From Corynebacterium alimapuense (GTDB lineage: Bacteria > Actinomycetota > Actinomycetes > Mycobacteriales > Mycobacteriaceae), in assembly GCF_003716585.1 (NCBI RefSeq), contig NZ_PTJO01000005.1:62001-126000 (forward strand): a DNA stretch of 64,000 bases, read 5' to 3'. Shown here one piece after another: positions 36,674 to 46,798 of this stretch. How positions within the stretch are numbered: position 1 is the stretch's first letter; the number at the start of each line of letters is the position of its first letter. Below the pieces are notes generated by a model. That model was not told the DNA's origin. It made no database searches and saw only the letters and a list, made by a program, of their open reading frames with translations. Both the position numbers and the translations under genes were made by a program.

Positions 36674-37753
36674 TTAGTCGGCGTGACGACGAGACGCGGT
36701 CGCTGCCGCCCAGATATTGATGCCAGCATCGCTAGCGGCCTCATCGATCGCCTTGAGCTCAACATCGGAGAACTCTAGATTCTCGAGGGTATCGAGGTTC
36801 TCATCAAGCTGAGCAACGCTAGAGGCACCGATCAAAGCGGAGGTAACCGTGTCCGCGCCATAATCACCCTGCTCACGCAACACCCATGCCACTGCCATCT
36901 GGGCCAGTGACTGACCGCGATTGTTGGCGATGTCATTGAGCTGAGCGACCATCGCCAAGTTCTCTTTGCTGAGCATCTCGCTCGAGAGGGAGGACTGCGC
37001 AGCAGCACGCGAGTCAGCAGGAACGCCATTGAGGTAGCGATTGGTCAGCAGTCCCTGGGCCAGCGGGGAGAAGGCGATAACGCCCATCCCGGAATCCGCC
37101 GCGGTCTCCAAGAGCGAATCGCCATCCTCGCCGGGCTCTTCCACCCAGCGATTAACCAGGGAATAGCTCGGCTGATGAATCAGCAACGGGCAGCCTTCCT
37201 CAGCCATAAACTCAGCAGCCTCGGCGGTGAGCTCCGGACCATAAGAAGAAATGCCGACATAGAGCGCCTTGCCGGAAGCAACAATGTCACGCAGGGCATA
37301 CATTGTCTCCTCGAGCGGAGTCTCGGGATCCGGACGGTGATGGTAGAAAATGTCCACATAGTCCAGGCCCATCCGGGTCAACGACTGATCAAGCGAGGAC
37401 ATGAGGTACTTGCGGGAGCCACCAAACCCATAGGGACCAGGCCACATATCCCAGCCAGCCTTAGACGAAATAACCAACTCATCGCGGTAGGGCTTGAAAT
37501 CCTCGGCGAGCAGGCGTCCGAAGTTGCTCTCTGCCGAGCCTGCCGGAGGGCCATAGTTATTAGCCAAATCGAAGTGGGTGACCCCGCGGTCGAAAGCCCG
37601 GCGCAGGATGGCTCGCTGGGTCTCCAAGGGCTTGTCATTGCCAAAGTTGTGCCACAGACCCAAAGAGATGGCCGGCAGTTTGAGACCGGAACGACCCACC
37701 CTGCGGTAGGGCATCGAGTCATAGCGATCAGGAGCAGCTACATAGGTATTCAT
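36674..37753 (-). CDS. Aldo/keto reductase, YghZ (L-glyceraldehyde 3-phosphate reductase) type
   Basis: A 359-residue NADPH-dependent aldo/keto reductase. The front YRRVGRSGLKLPAISLGLWH and THFDLANNYGPPAGSAE contain the catalytic Asp and Tyr; SSKAGWDMWPGPYGFGGSRK and DYVDIFYHHRPD supply the catalytic Lys and His region; ALIGASSVAQLDENLDTLEN is the cofactor-binding end. The segment WPGPYGFGGSRKYLMSSLDQ is specific to the YghZ/Kv-beta-like subgroup, which clears toxic aldehydes and triose derivatives. It starts at ATG 37753, 14 bp after the gatB stop on the same strand, so it may be co-transcribed with gatB. Confidence 0.92.
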   Translation of the reverse strand: MNTYVAAPDRYDSMPYRRVGRSGLKLPAISLGLWHNFGNDKPLETQRAILRRAFDRGVTHFDLANNYGPPAGSAESNFGRLLAEDFKPYRDELVISSKAGWDMWPGPYGFGGSRKYLMSSLDQSLTRMGLDYVDIFYHHRPDPETPLEETMYALRDIVASGKALYVGISSYGPELTAEAAEFMAEEGCPLLIHQPSYSLVNRWVEEPGEDGDSLLETAADSGMGVIAFSPLAQGLLTNRYLNGVPADSRAAAQSSLSSEMLSKENLAMVAQLNDIANNRGQSLAQMAVAWVLREQGDYGADTVTSALIGASSVAQLDENLDTLENLEFSDVELKAIDEAASDAGINIWAAATASRRHAD

Positions 37754-37767
37754 TGTCCCTAAATTCC

Positions 37768-39273
37768 TTAGTTGAGCTTTTCGGCGATGAGCTTGTTGAC
37801 CTGAGCTGGGTCGGCTTTGCCACGGGTGGCCTTCATCACGGCACCGACGATCGCGCCGGTAACCTTGGTGTTGCCAGCGCGGTATTTCTCCACGATGCCC
37901 GGGTTAGCTGCCAGTGCCTCGTCGACGGCCTTTTCAATGGCGCCATCATCGCGAACGACCTCTAGGCCATGCTTGGCGATGACCTCATCGACGTTACCCT
38001 CGCCAGCAAGCACTGCGTCGACGGCCTGACGGCCTAGTTTATTGGTGAGCTTACCCTCGTTAATCAACGCTACGACGCGAGCAATCTGGACCGGCGTCAC
38101 TGCCAAGGCATCAAGATCGACCTCGGCTTCTTTGGCTTTCTTGGCTAGGTAGGACACCCACCAGGACCGTGCCTCATCAGAGGTGGCTCCAGCTTCGACG
38201 GTCTCAGTGATCATGTCGAAGGCGCCAGCGTTAACCAGGTCGCGCATCTCCGCATCCGAGAGCTTCCACTCCTGCTGGATGCGTGCCCGACGAATCCACG
38301 GCAGCTCCGGCAAGGTGGCACGAATCTCCTCGACCCACTCGGCCGGGGCGATAACTGGAGGCAGGTCCGGGTCATTGAAGTAGCGGTAGTCTTCCGCGGT
38401 CTCCTTGATGCGGCCGGCTAGCGTCGTGCCATCGGTTTCTTGGTAGTGACGAGTCTCCTGGCGGATCGTCTCGCCGTTTTCAATCGCGGCGGCCTGGCGC
38501 ATCATCTCAAAGCGCACGGCCTGCTCTACCGACTTCAAGGAGTTGATGTTCTTGGTCTCAGTACGGGTACCAAATTCCTGCTGGCCGATGGGGCGCAGTG
38601 AAAGGTTGGAGTCCACGCGGATAGAGCCCTGATCCATGCGAGCATCAGAGACTCCGAGAGATTTGACCAGCTCACGCAGTGCGGAGACATAAGCCTTGGC
38701 GACCTCAGGTGCGCGCTCGCCGGCACCTTCGATCGGCTTGGTCACGACCTCGATCAGCGGAATGCCTGCGCGGTTGCAATCCACCAAGGAGGCGGTCGCG
38801 CCGTGGATACGTCCGGCAGAGCCGCCGAGGTGGGTCAGCTTGCCGGTGTCCTCTTCCATGTGAGCGCGTTCGATCTCTACTCGCCACTCGGTGCCATCTT
38901 CTAGCTGGACATCCAGGTAGCCCTCGTAGGCGATGGGCTCGTCATACTGGGAGATCTGGTAGTTCTTCGGCTGATCCGGGTAAAAGTAGTTCTTCCGGGC
39001 AAAACGTGAAGATTCGGCGATGGAGCAATTAAGCGCCAGGCCGATCTTGATAGCCCATTCCACGCCCTTAGCGTTGACCACGGGTAGCGCGCCCGGCAGG
39101 CCGAGCGAGACTGGGTCAACGTTGGAGTTAGGGGCATCGCCAAATTCGGCGGAGCTGGCAGAAAACATCTTGGTCTTCGTGGCCAACTCCACGTGGACCT
39201 CTAGGCCCATGACGGGATCAAATTTCTCCAGGACTTCGTCAAGGTCCATCAAGTCATACGTCGTGGCAGTCAT
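37768..39273 (-). CDS. gatB: Aspartyl/glutamyl-tRNA(Asn/Gln) amidotransferase subunit B
   Basis: A 501-residue GatB. It phosphorylates Glu-tRNA-Gln and, in the GatCAB complex, makes Gln-tRNA-Gln. Conserved segments are [59 protein letters not shown] and the C-terminal YqeY-like tRNA-binding domain. It is located 9 kb away from gatA and gatC, the usual arrangement in corynebacteria, and near tRNA-Gln only in a broad sense. Confidence 0.97.
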   Translation of the reverse strand: MTATTYDLMDLDEVLEKFDPVMGLEVHVELATKTKMFSASSAEFGDAPNSNVDPVSLGLPGALPVVNAKGVEWAIKIGLALNCSIAESSRFARKNYFYPDQPKNYQISQYDEPIAYEGYLDVQLEDGTEWRVEIERAHMEEDTGKLTHLGGSAGRIHGATASLVDCNRAGIPLIEVVTKPIEGAGERAPEVAKAYVSALRELVKSLGVSDARMDQGSIRVDSNLSLRPIGQQEFGTRTETKNINSLKSVEQAVRFEMMRQAAAIENGETIRQETRHYQETDGTTLAGRIKETAEDYRYFNDPDLPPVIAPAEWVEEIRATLPELPWIRRARIQQEWKLSDAEMRDLVNAGAFDMITETVEAGATSDEARSWWVSYLAKKAKEAEVDLDALAVTPVQIARVVALINEGKLTNKLGRQAVDAVLAGEGNVDEVIAKHGLEVVRDDGAIEKAVDEALAANPGIVEKYRAGNTKVTGAIVGAVMKATRGKADPAQVNKLIAEKLN

Positions 39274-39505
39274 GCCGGACAGTCTAGTTGCTCACCGAAG
39301 CGGCTGCGCCAGGTGGTCGAGCAGTTCTCGCGACCTCCCCGGTGCCAGCGATATTGCCCTCTCCGCGGAGACTTCGCCAAAGGCCTGAAGTACTGGGTGT
39401 GACGGTGGCTCGGGCCTTCTCCCCTACCTCCTCGCTCTGGCTTTCTCACCCCGGGATAGGCATGGCAGATGCAACGCTGATAGAAATCTTGCACAGGCAT
39501 TGCAC

Positions 39506-39532
39506 TTTCAATTATTTCAGTTTATATTGAAA
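39506..39532 (+). promoter_or_regulatory. Candidate operator of the GbsR/MarR-type regulator
   Basis: Inverted repeat TTTCAAT / ATTGAAA with a 13-bp AT-rich spacer, 30 bp before the regulator start. It is the only clear palindrome here and lies where an autorepressor would bind. Inference. Confidence 0.5.
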
Positions 39533-39561
39533 TCCATGAGAATCGATCTAAGATCGACATC

Positions 39562-40050
39562 ATGACTGACACTTCCGAATCCTCCGCCAACGACATCAAC
39601 CAATTCATCGAAAACATCGGACTAGTACTCGAATCTGCTGGTCTGACTCGGGCTGCCGGCCGAATTTTCGGCTACCTCTTGGTCTGTGACCCACCCGAAC
39701 AACATGCCCAAGCCATCTCTCACAGCATCTCGGCCAGCACCGGAAGCGTGAGTACCAACCTCCGTTTGCTCGTCCAACTCGGATTCGTTGAGAAAACCGC
39801 ACTACCCGGAGACCGACGCACCAGCTACCGCGTCGGCCCTGGAGCCTGGGACAGCGTCATGGAAGACCAGCTTCGCGCCACCATTGCACTGCGTGAAGTC
39901 GCTGAAACCGGATTGCAGATATTGCCCGACCACGCCCCCGGACGTCGAGAACGACTACAAGAGGCCGTCGACTTTTTCAGCTTCCTCGAAGAGAATTTCC
40001 CTCCACTATTCCAGCGCTACCACGATGAGAAAGGCAAGAATCAGACATGA
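39562..40050 (+). CDS. GbsR/MarR-family transcriptional regulator
   Basis: A 162-residue winged-helix protein. The DNA-binding part reads SISASTGSVSTNLRLLVQLG followed by FVEKTALPGDRRTSYRVGPG, the typical recognition helix and wing of the GbsR branch of MarR regulators. A C-terminal helical part probably dimerises. Its stop overlaps the ABC ATPase start by 4 bp (ATGA), so it controls, and is coupled to, the exporter genes that follow. The ligand is unknown. Confidence 0.87.
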   Translation: MTDTSESSANDINQFIENIGLVLESAGLTRAAGRIFGYLLVCDPPEQHAQAISHSISASTGSVSTNLRLLVQLGFVEKTALPGDRRTSYRVGPGAWDSVMEDQLRATIALREVAETGLQILPDHAPGRRERLQEAVDFFSFLEENFPPLFQRYHDEKGKNQT

Positions 40051-40964
40051 CTACACCTGCCATCCACACCACAGCCATGAGCAAGATGTACGGAGATTTC
40101 GCGGCTGTCAGCTCCCTCGATCTCACCGTGGACCAGGGCGAGATCTTTGGCTTCCTCGGTCCGAATGGTGCCGGTAAATCCACAACCATCCGGGTCCTGC
40201 TCGATCAGATTCGCCCCAGCAGCGGCTCCGCAAAAATCCTCGGCCATGACATCCGCACCGAGTCCCTCGAGGTCCGCCGCCGGATCGGGTATATCCCCGG
40301 CGACCTAGCATTTTATCCGTCGATGACCGGCGAACAGACCCTGCGCTACTTCGCGAAGCTTCGTGGCGGTGTCAAACAGCAGCGCATCGATGAACTGGCA
40401 GAGCGCCTCCAGGCTGATCTATCGAAGAAGATCAGCGAGTACTCCACCGGAAATCGCCAAAAGATCGGCCTAATTCAGGCGTTCATGCACGATCCTGACC
40501 TATTGATTCTTGATGAGCCCAACGCCGGGCTTGACCCGTTGATTCAGCAGGAATTCATGGAGATGATGCGAGAGGTAAGAGCCGACGGGCGAACAGTATT
40601 CCTCTCTTCCCACACCTTGTCTGAAGTTGAGCGAGTCGCCGACCGAGTCGGGATCATTCGCCACGGCAAGCTAGTGGTAGTTGAGAGTATCGATGGCCTC
40701 AAAAAGAAGGCTGTTCGTCGCCTCGATTTCGAATTCGGCAGTGTGGTGCCTGACACCCTTTTTGATGGGATTGACGGCGTCCGTAGTGCTGAGTTCAACG
40801 ACCATCACGTCTCGGTATCTTTCGACGGATCAGTCAATGCCGTCCTGCACACAGCCATGGACTATGAAGTAGTAAATCTCCATAGCCGGGAAGCCGACCT
40901 AGAAGAGATTTTCTTGGCTTACTACCGCGATGATTCCTCGGCAGGTGCTAAAAATGTCTCCTAA
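40047..40964 (+). CDS. ABC exporter ATPase subunit (drug/antibiotic-type)
   Basis: A 305-residue ATPase. Walker A is GPNGAGKST near residue 37, the signature YSTGNRQKIGL near residue 134 (with N in place of the usual second G), and Walker B LLILDEPNAGLDPL near residue 153, then SSHTLSEVERVADR. The C-terminal 80 residues form the small beta domain found in antibiotic-export ATPases. It works with the two permeases that follow. The nearest families move drugs, lantibiotics or lipids outward; the substrate is not known. Confidence 0.9.
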   Translation: MTTPAIHTTAMSKMYGDFAAVSSLDLTVDQGEIFGFLGPNGAGKSTTIRVLLDQIRPSSGSAKILGHDIRTESLEVRRRIGYIPGDLAFYPSMTGEQTLRYFAKLRGGVKQQRIDELAERLQADLSKKISEYSTGNRQKIGLIQAFMHDPDLLILDEPNAGLDPLIQQEFMEMMREVRADGRTVFLSSHTLSEVERVADRVGIIRHGKLVVVESIDGLKKKAVRRLDFEFGSVVPDTLFDGIDGVRSAEFNDHHVSVSFDGSVNAVLHTAMDYEVVNLHSREADLEEIFLAYYRDDSSAGAKNVS

Positions 40965-41730
40965 CCTGATCCTGCACGATCTCCGAGAGCGCCGGGTAGG
41001 CATCCTCGTCATAGGCTTTTCCCTTGGAGTATTGTCTTTTTTCGCTCTGGCGATGTCGGTGCCAATGGCCGATATGCTCAATTCCATCACCGACAATCTC
41101 ACTCCGGCATTGGAAGCCTTCTTGGGCGGAGAAGCACCCGGCGGCTATGTCGTCGGCGAGGTGTTCAATCTCATTGCCCCGATAGCTATCGTCGCTTACG
41201 CCATCAGCGTAGGAGCATCAATCCTGGCCGGTGAAGAGCAAACCAAGACCATGAGTTTACTCTCCGCCCAGCCTATTTCCCGGCTATCCATTTTTACTGC
41301 TAAAGCCGTTGTCCTGATCCTGGCATTACTCGGAGCGGTGGTGCTGTTCTGGGCTGGTCTAGCTCTAGGTGTTTGGCTTATCGACGTCGACGCAACCCTG
41401 ACTGAAGTTACTGCTGGCAGCGTTCATCTATTTTTCCTCGGGTTAGCCTTTGGCGGCCTATCGTTCGGTGTCGCCGCCGCTACCGGTCAATCACTGTGGG
41501 CAACCTCGATAGTCGGCACGATCGCCGTAGTCACCTACTTCATGAATGCGATGCTTCCGTTGGCTGGCTTTGATGCTGCTGCCAAGATCAGCCCCTGGTA
41601 TTACTACCTCGGCAGCGACCCGCTCAACAACGGCATCGACGCCGGCCACTTGCTCGTCTTAGCAGCCATCGCTGCAGTCGGGTTTGCCGTATCCGCATGG
41701 GCATTTCCTCGACGAGATCTGAAAGGCTAA
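40954..41730 (+). CDS. ABC-2-type exporter permease subunit 1
   Basis: A 258-residue membrane protein with six predicted helices, starting MSPNLILHDLRERRVGILVI. Typical segments are EEQTKTMSLLSAQPISRLSIF (the coupling region after helix 2) and LLALAAIAAVGF-like terminal helices, ending AFPRRDLKG. I use ATG 40954, 10 bp before the ATPase stop, rather than the slightly longer frame. It forms a heterodimeric channel with the next gene. Confidence 0.85.
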   Translation: MSPNLILHDLRERRVGILVIGFSLGVLSFFALAMSVPMADMLNSITDNLTPALEAFLGGEAPGGYVVGEVFNLIAPIAIVAYAISVGASILAGEEQTKTMSLLSAQPISRLSIFTAKAVVLILALLGAVVLFWAGLALGVWLIDVDATLTEVTAGSVHLFFLGLAFGGLSFGVAAATGQSLWATSIVGTIAVVTYFMNAMLPLAGFDAAAKISPWYYYLGSDPLNNGIDAGHLLVLAAIAAVGFAVSAWAFPRRDLKG

Positions 41731-41733
41731 GCG

Positions 41734-42558
41734 ATGACTACTACTAGCACACACATTGAGGCCTCCTCATACTCCCCGATGAGGGCACTCTTCGCTCGAG
41801 CTTTCAGCTCCCAGTTGAAAATCCTAGCCATGTTCGGATTTTATTCGATTGTCATGGGCTTGGTCATCGGACTGCTCTGGGAGCCGTTGCAAGATGCTTT
41901 CAGCTCCTTTGAGCTTCCCGAAGCACTGACCACCATTCTCCCCGGAGCTGACCTGACGACCCCGGCTGGCTGGGCTAATGCCGAGTTTCTTTCCATGATT
42001 GCCCCTGGCGGCATGATCGCGCTAGCCATAATGGCAGGACTACGTGCAACTGCCAAAGAGGAAGAATCCAAAACTCTAGGCATGTCCTTGTCCGCTCCAG
42101 TCTCTCGGAACCAATTCCTCGCGGCCAAGACCCTATCGGTGGTCAGTTACGTGCTCATCATGGGAGTGCTGATCTATCTCGGCCTATTAACAGCAGATAT
42201 CAGCGGATCTCTTGAATTATCCAGTTCTGGAATGATCGCTGCTGCCATCCATACGACGTTGCTGGGCTTGGTATTTGCCGCCATTACTCTCACAGTCGGA
42301 GTCGCCACTGGCCGGGCTAAACCAACCATGGGTATCGCCGCTCTATTGGCAGTGCTCTCCTTCGTGGTCGCTTCCTTCTTCCCATTGAGCGAAACCCTCA
42401 ACGACTGGACGAAGCTGAGCCCCTGGTTCCACTACAACGGACATAATCCGCTGGTCGAAGGCGTTGATGTCTCATCCGCGCTAGTCCTCGGCATCGCCGC
42501 ACTAGTTATCGGCGCTATCGGCTTCCTGCAGTTTCCCCGCCGGGATCTACACGGCTAA
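41734..42558 (+). CDS. ABC-2-type exporter permease subunit 2
   Basis: A 274-residue permease, similar in design to subunit 1: EEESKTLGMSLSAPVSRNQF follows the second helix and the end is LQFPRRDLHG. The two subunits share this EE.KT...PvSR and FPRRDL pattern, so they are diverged duplicates. It starts 3 bp after subunit 1. A long hairpin follows 14 bp after the stop. Confidence 0.87.
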   Translation: MTTTSTHIEASSYSPMRALFARAFSSQLKILAMFGFYSIVMGLVIGLLWEPLQDAFSSFELPEALTTILPGADLTTPAGWANAEFLSMIAPGGMIALAIMAGLRATAKEEESKTLGMSLSAPVSRNQFLAAKTLSVVSYVLIMGVLIYLGLLTADISGSLELSSSGMIAAAIHTTLLGLVFAAITLTVGVATGRAKPTMGIAALLAVLSFVVASFFPLSETLNDWTKLSPWFHYNGHNPLVEGVDVSSALVLGIAALVIGAIGFLQFPRRDLHG

Positions 42559-42572
42559 GAAGCTCTACTAAC

Positions 42573-42622
42573 CAGCCAACAGCCGGGGCACCAAAATATC
42601 TTGGTGCCCCGGCTGTTGGCTG
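42573..42622. terminator. 22-bp perfect hairpin between the exporter and the nuclease gene
   Basis: Arms at 42573-42594 and 42601-42622 are perfect complements (cagccaacagccggggcacc...) with a 6-nt loop. Neither strand has a good T tract. It lies between convergent genes and probably ends both transcripts. Confidence 0.7.
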
Positions 42623-42649
42623 TCTAAAACTGGCTCAGTCGATGCCTAA

Positions 42650-43762
42650 CTATGACTCGCAGTTGATCCCGTCGCCATCGCCATCGCGGTACCACTGGTA
42701 TTCCGGATCAACTCCGGAAATATAAGGGCCAAAGCCCGCGGCGATGGCAGCTTTACAGGTACCAAACTGCGGATCGGTGCCACCGGTTGATTGCGGAACA
42801 GTAAGAGGTTCGGGGGCAGGTGCTGGAGCAACAGGTATCACCACGGGGGCAGGTTCAACTACCGGGGCTGGTTCGACTACCGGGGCTGGTTCGACAACTT
42901 CTGCTTGCTGAACTCCAGTGGTGTCTACTTGGTAGGCGGCGGTGGCTGTCTCATCCGTCGGGAGTACTTGCTCCGGGCAATCAGACAAGATCCCAGCCAT
43001 GGCATCTTTTTCCGCGCTGGTAACCCACAGCTGATAGCGCGCCTTCACTGCAATTTGGCGGGAGACGTAGTCACAGCGGAAAGGCTGGTTGGCCGGCAAC
43101 CACGTCGCTGCGTCGCCATCACTCTTTTGCCCGTTCGCTGGCCCATCTACGGCCAAGAGATTCAACGGATCATTTGCAAAGAGGGTACGAGTATCAGTAT
43201 CGAGTTGCTGGGCACCCTTTTGCCAAGCATCCGATAATGCGACCACGTGGTCGATCTGAACCGCGCTGGAGGTGTCTTGACCGCGCACAAAGTGAATCTC
43301 AGTAGCGGTATAGGGATCATCCAACACGCCGGTAAGCACCACACAATCCTGCGTGCCCTCACGGAACGTCTCACCGTCAAGATCGCGGGCAAGAATGTCA
43401 TTGCGGGTATCGCAACCATTGTGATCAATATCTGACCAGGAAGCCCCAAACAGGTCTCGGTCATAGCCGGTTTTCGGTGCTCGACCCTTGACTTCTAGGG
43501 TATCGAGGGCTGCTCGAGCAGTACCAGTGGCCGCATCATCCGGAGTCTCCGCCGAGTCGCCTGCTACTGCTGCAGATTCCGGGGCTTCCGATTCCGCAGA
43601 AGAACTCCCCTCTGAATCTGCCGCTGAAGGATCGAGGCTGGCCGAAGAGATTCCGGAGCTTGCTGTATCCACGGATTCATCATCTGGCAGGCTGCAGCTG
43701 CTCATCCCCAGCGATAGCGCTGCGATAGCTGCGACAATGCTCGACCAACGCTTCAGCGTCAT
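42650..43762 (-). CDS. Secreted lipoprotein with HNH (DUF1524) nuclease domain and excalibur domain
   Basis: A 370-residue exported protein. The signal peptide MTLKRWSSIVAAIAALSLGM ends in a plausible lipobox MSSC. A Ser/Ala/Glu-rich linker follows, then a DUF1524-type HNH nuclease domain: YDRDLFGASWSDIDHNGCDT, TEIHFVRG and VQIDHVVALSDAW (the HNH His pair), NDPLNLLAVDGPANGQKSD. After a Pro/Val repeat linker (VVEPAP three times in a row) comes a C-terminal excalibur calcium-binding motif, DPEYQWYRDGDGDGINCES. Such secreted nucleases may degrade environmental DNA. Which substrate it cuts is unknown. Confidence 0.87.
   Translation of the reverse strand: MTLKRWSSIVAAIAALSLGMSSCSLPDDESVDTASSGISSASLDPSAADSEGSSSAESEAPESAAVAGDSAETPDDAATGTARAALDTLEVKGRAPKTGYDRDLFGASWSDIDHNGCDTRNDILARDLDGETFREGTQDCVVLTGVLDDPYTATEIHFVRGQDTSSAVQIDHVVALSDAWQKGAQQLDTDTRTLFANDPLNLLAVDGPANGQKSDGDAATWLPANQPFRCDYVSRQIAVKARYQLWVTSAEKDAMAGILSDCPEQVLPTDETATAAYQVDTTGVQQAEVVEPAPVVEPAPVVEPAPVVIPVAPAPAPEPLTVPQSTGGTDPQFGTCKAAIAAGFGPYISGVDPEYQWYRDGDGDGINCES
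42852..42899 (-). repeat. 18-bp coding repeat (VVEPAP units)
   Basis: ggttcaactaccggggct at 42852-42869 and ggttcgactaccggggct at 42870-42887, followed by a partial third unit. They encode Pro-Ala-Pro-Val-Val-Glu linker units of the secreted nuclease; the number of units may vary between strains. Confidence 0.8.
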
Positions 43763-44237
43763 GGTGGCTTCTCCTTAAGGTATGTACTGAGAAAAATAAA
43801 CGTGCCCTGGGCATCCGCGAGACGGACTTTTATGGACTCCAGCTGTTCAGAAGAACTGACTGCGGATTGATAATCCACGCTCTGGGGCAGTATTAACTGC
43901 CACATAAGTTCGAAAGGATACCCACTGGGGAGTCGATGGAGGTAGTCGACTGTCCACAGAAGCCACATTCCTCACTGGACTTGCCAGGTATGTGAAAGAT
44001 CCCAATCTGGGCTCAGTCAGATGTCTCTGACCACTCCTAACTGCAGGTTGTGGCTTGATAGGGCCTACTGAATTGCTAGCCATCAGCTAGCCCAATCTAG
44101 TCGGAATCGCAGAGCAGTCCGCGGGGGTAGCAGGCGCACGGTTTCGGCCACACTAAAGCTGGAGGCACTGCTCCCCTATTGCCCACTTGCTGCCAAATAT
44201 CAGCTACTCGAAGCTAGGGGCGCTCAGAAATGACTAA
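43763..44237. other. Gene-poor stretch upstream of the nuclease gene
   Basis: About 470 bp between the nuclease gene and the pfkA terminator. I see no credible coding frame. It should contain the promoter of the nuclease gene at its left end; nothing else is recognised. Confidence 0.5.
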
Positions 44238-44264
44238 AGCCCACCCCCGTTGTCGAGGTGGGCT
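44238..44264 (-). terminator. pfkA terminator
   Basis: An 8-bp stem, agcccacc / ggtgggct, with an 11-nt loop and TTTA on the minus strand, 31 bp after the pfkA stop. Confidence 0.6.
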
Positions 44265-44294
44265 AATCATCATGTGGTGCAGGTTGAGCAACTA

Positions 44295-45332
44295 TTAGCC
44301 AAACATAGCTTGGGCGGTATTAAAACGTTCCATTGGAACAGTCTTGAGCTTGCCCACGGCTTCTTCCAACGGAATGTTGATGATGCGCTCGCCGTTGAGC
44401 GCAACTGAAGTACCGAATTTTCCTTCATGCACTGCACGAGTAGCACGCACACCGTAACGGGTGGCTAGCACGCGGTCGAAGGCCGTCGGGGTGCCGCCGC
44501 GCTGAATGTGGCCGAGCACGGTAGTACGCACGTCATAGCCAAGACGGTGGTGAATCTCATCGGCGACCTGCTGGCCGATACCGGTGAAGATCTCGTGGCC
44601 GAATTGGTCGATGCCACCCGAACGCAGTTCCATGGTGCCCTCTGCCGGTGCAGCGCCCTCGGAGACGACGATGATGCCGTACTTCTCGCCCATCTGGAAG
44701 CGTCGTTCCATTGCTTTGCAGATCTCAGCGATATCGAAGGGCACCTCTGGGATCACGGTGTAGTGAGCTCCGCCAGCCATACCGGCATGCAGCGCAATCC
44801 AACCTACGTGGCGGCCCATGACCTCAACGATGAGAATTCGGTTGTGAGACTCTGCGGTGGTGTGGAGGCGGTCAACGGCATCGGTGGCTACCGCCACAGC
44901 GGTATCAAAGCCGAAGGTGTAGTCAGTACCATTAACGTCATTATCAATGGTCTTGGGCACACCAACGACCGGAATTCCGTTGTCGGAGAGCCACTTAGCT
45001 CCCTTGAGGGTTCCCTCGCCGCCGATGGGGATCAAGGCGTCAATGCCAGCGTCATCTAAGTTGCGCTTAATCTGATCCAAACCAGCTTTGAACTTATCGG
45101 GGTGAAGCCGACCGGTGCCCAAAATAGTGCCGCCGCGGAGAAGAATACGGTCAATATTCTCATCGTCGTAGAGATCGACGCGGCGGTCCTCGAGCAGACC
45201 GACCCAACCGTCTTCGTAACCGACGACGGTAGAACCGAACTCTGCGCTGGCGGTGCGGACGATTCCGCGGATGACGGCGTTGAGACCGGGGCAATCGCCG
45301 CCGGAAGTAAGAGTAGCTAGTCGCATAGGCAT
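44295..45332 (-). CDS. pfkA: 6-phosphofructokinase
   Basis: Commits fructose 6-phosphate to glycolysis. The 345 residues include [16 protein letters not shown] near the front, GEGTLKGA, the substrate loop [20 protein letters not shown] (catalytic Asp), [15 protein letters not shown], and [14 protein letters not shown]. The segment GEGTL, with the actinobacterial pattern around the nucleotide site, leaves open whether ATP or PPi is the donor. I start at ATG 45332 (MPMRLATL), 8 nt after GGAG; ATG 45335 and 45326 are also possible. It starts a few bases past the MFS gene stop, so the two are likely co-transcribed. Confidence 0.96.
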   Translation of the reverse strand: MPMRLATLTSGGDCPGLNAVIRGIVRTASAEFGSTVVGYEDGWVGLLEDRRVDLYDDENIDRILLRGGTILGTGRLHPDKFKAGLDQIKRNLDDAGIDALIPIGGEGTLKGAKWLSDNGIPVVGVPKTIDNDVNGTDYTFGFDTAVAVATDAVDRLHTTAESHNRILIVEVMGRHVGWIALHAGMAGGAHYTVIPEVPFDIAEICKAMERRFQMGEKYGIIVVSEGAAPAEGTMELRSGGIDQFGHEIFTGIGQQVADEIHHRLGYDVRTTVLGHIQRGGTPTAFDRVLATRYGVRATRAVHEGKFGTSVALNGERIINIPLEEAVGKLKTVPMERFNTAQAMFG

Positions 45333-45336
45333 CATT

Positions 45337-46764
45337 CTATCTCCGAGAGCCCATCGGCGCGACGGCTGGCTCAAGTGTTGTCTTTTGGAAGAAGGACACG
45401 GCGATAAATCCTAAGCCGAGGGCAGCCACCGGGAGCAGCAGTGCATTTGCCATCCCGTCGATCAATCCATAGTTGAGCGCACCGATCTGCATCGCCGCCC
45501 CGACTGAAGCTGCACCCAGCACTGCTCCGGTCTGCCGGGTGGTGTTATAAACCCCGGAAGCTGCGCCCATGTAGGCAATATCAACATCACGCATAGTGGT
45601 TGCGGAATTTGGTGCCCAGACAAAAGAATTGCCAATTCCCAGCAAAGCGATGGGCAGCAGGAAGTAGATAACCGGGATGTCGGCACGCATAATTGCCCAG
45701 GCCAGAAGCAAAGCTCCGGCCGTGGTACCAAAGCCAATCATCGACATAATTCGGGGATGGTACTTATCGGCTAGCGGACCAACTAGTGGAGAGGCCACCA
45801 TCGCGATGACCGCCATCGGGATCATCATCAAGCCTGCTTGGCCGGAGTCCAATCCCCTGCCTTCTTGTAGCCACACCATGATCGGCAACATCATCGACGA
45901 GACCGTGAAACCCATCGTGGCGATCGAAAAAGCACCCAGCGAATAGTTGCGATTACGGAAGATAGTCAGTGGAACCAACGGCTCAGAGCCACGGTCCAGT
46001 GCAGTGGACTGTAAGCGGATAAACAATGAGACCATTCCCACTCCGAGGATAAGCAGTCCTATTGCCCACAGTGGCCAGCCGGATTCTGGTCCTTGTTGAA
46101 CGGCGAACACCAGCGCGGTCATGCCAATAAAGGAAACGGCTACAGAAGGGGCGTCGATACGCCGGGCGTAAGTAGGAAGAGTAGGCACCCACATCCCGGC
46201 TAAGACGATGGCAATAATTCCCACCGGCACGTGCAGCAGAAAAATCCCCTGCCACCCAACCGTTTGCACGATAAGTCCGCCTAATACCGGCCCAGTGAGG
46301 CTGGCCACCGACCCCACCGCACCCCAAGCTCCGAGTGCCATCCCGCGGTGTTCCCTGGCGAATACTCGGTTGATCACACTCATGGTTTGCGGGGTCAGGA
46401 TCGCTGCGCCAATGCCTTGGATGCCACGGGTGATAATAAGGAATTCGATAGATTGGGCCATCGAACCTGCCACCGCTGCCAGGGTGAACACCGCCACTCC
46501 CACTTGGAATACGGTGCGCTGGCCGAAGCGATCACCAAGCCGGCCGGTAAACAACAGCGGGACGACCACACACAGCAAATAGATCGAAGTCACCCACACG
46601 ACCTGGCTAAAGCTCGCTCCTAGCTCCTCTTGCAAAGAGGGAGTAGCCACCGCGACGATAGTCTGATCGAGCAAGATCATGAAAAAGCCCAGGCATAGGG
46701 CGGCTAATGCTCGCCAAGCCTGAGGCCTGGGCAATACCGTAGAAGCGGGAATCGCGGAAGTCAT
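45337..46764 (-). CDS. MFS drug exporter, DHA2 (14-helix) family
   Basis: A 475-residue membrane protein with about 14 hydrophobic helices. The start contains [20 protein letters not shown], the D1 motif of DHA2 exporters, followed by [12 protein letters not shown] (motif A) and [20 protein letters not shown] (motif C region). [11 protein letters not shown] is the second motif A. It probably exports drugs or metabolites with proton exchange. The substrate is unknown. It lies immediately before pfkA on the same strand. Confidence 0.9.
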   Translation of the reverse strand: MTSAIPASTVLPRPQAWRALAALCLGFFMILLDQTIVAVATPSLQEELGASFSQVVWVTSIYLLCVVVPLLFTGRLGDRFGQRTVFQVGVAVFTLAAVAGSMAQSIEFLIITRGIQGIGAAILTPQTMSVINRVFAREHRGMALGAWGAVGSVASLTGPVLGGLIVQTVGWQGIFLLHVPVGIIAIVLAGMWVPTLPTYARRIDAPSVAVSFIGMTALVFAVQQGPESGWPLWAIGLLILGVGMVSLFIRLQSTALDRGSEPLVPLTIFRNRNYSLGAFSIATMGFTVSSMMLPIMVWLQEGRGLDSGQAGLMMIPMAVIAMVASPLVGPLADKYHPRIMSMIGFGTTAGALLLAWAIMRADIPVIYFLLPIALLGIGNSFVWAPNSATTMRDVDIAYMGAASGVYNTTRQTGAVLGAASVGAAMQIGALNYGLIDGMANALLLPVAALGLGFIAVSFFQKTTLEPAVAPMGSRR

Positions 46765-46798
46765 TTACCAAAGCCTAGTCCGACGTAGAATATGAGCT

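Noticed and set aside
42852-42899. Short repeats seen as a CRISPR-like array
   Set aside because: The 18-bp units have no spacers and encode VVEPAP protein repeats in frame.
43763-44237. Small open frames upstream of the secreted nuclease gene
   Set aside because: No motif, poor ribosome sites, and no consistent codon pattern.
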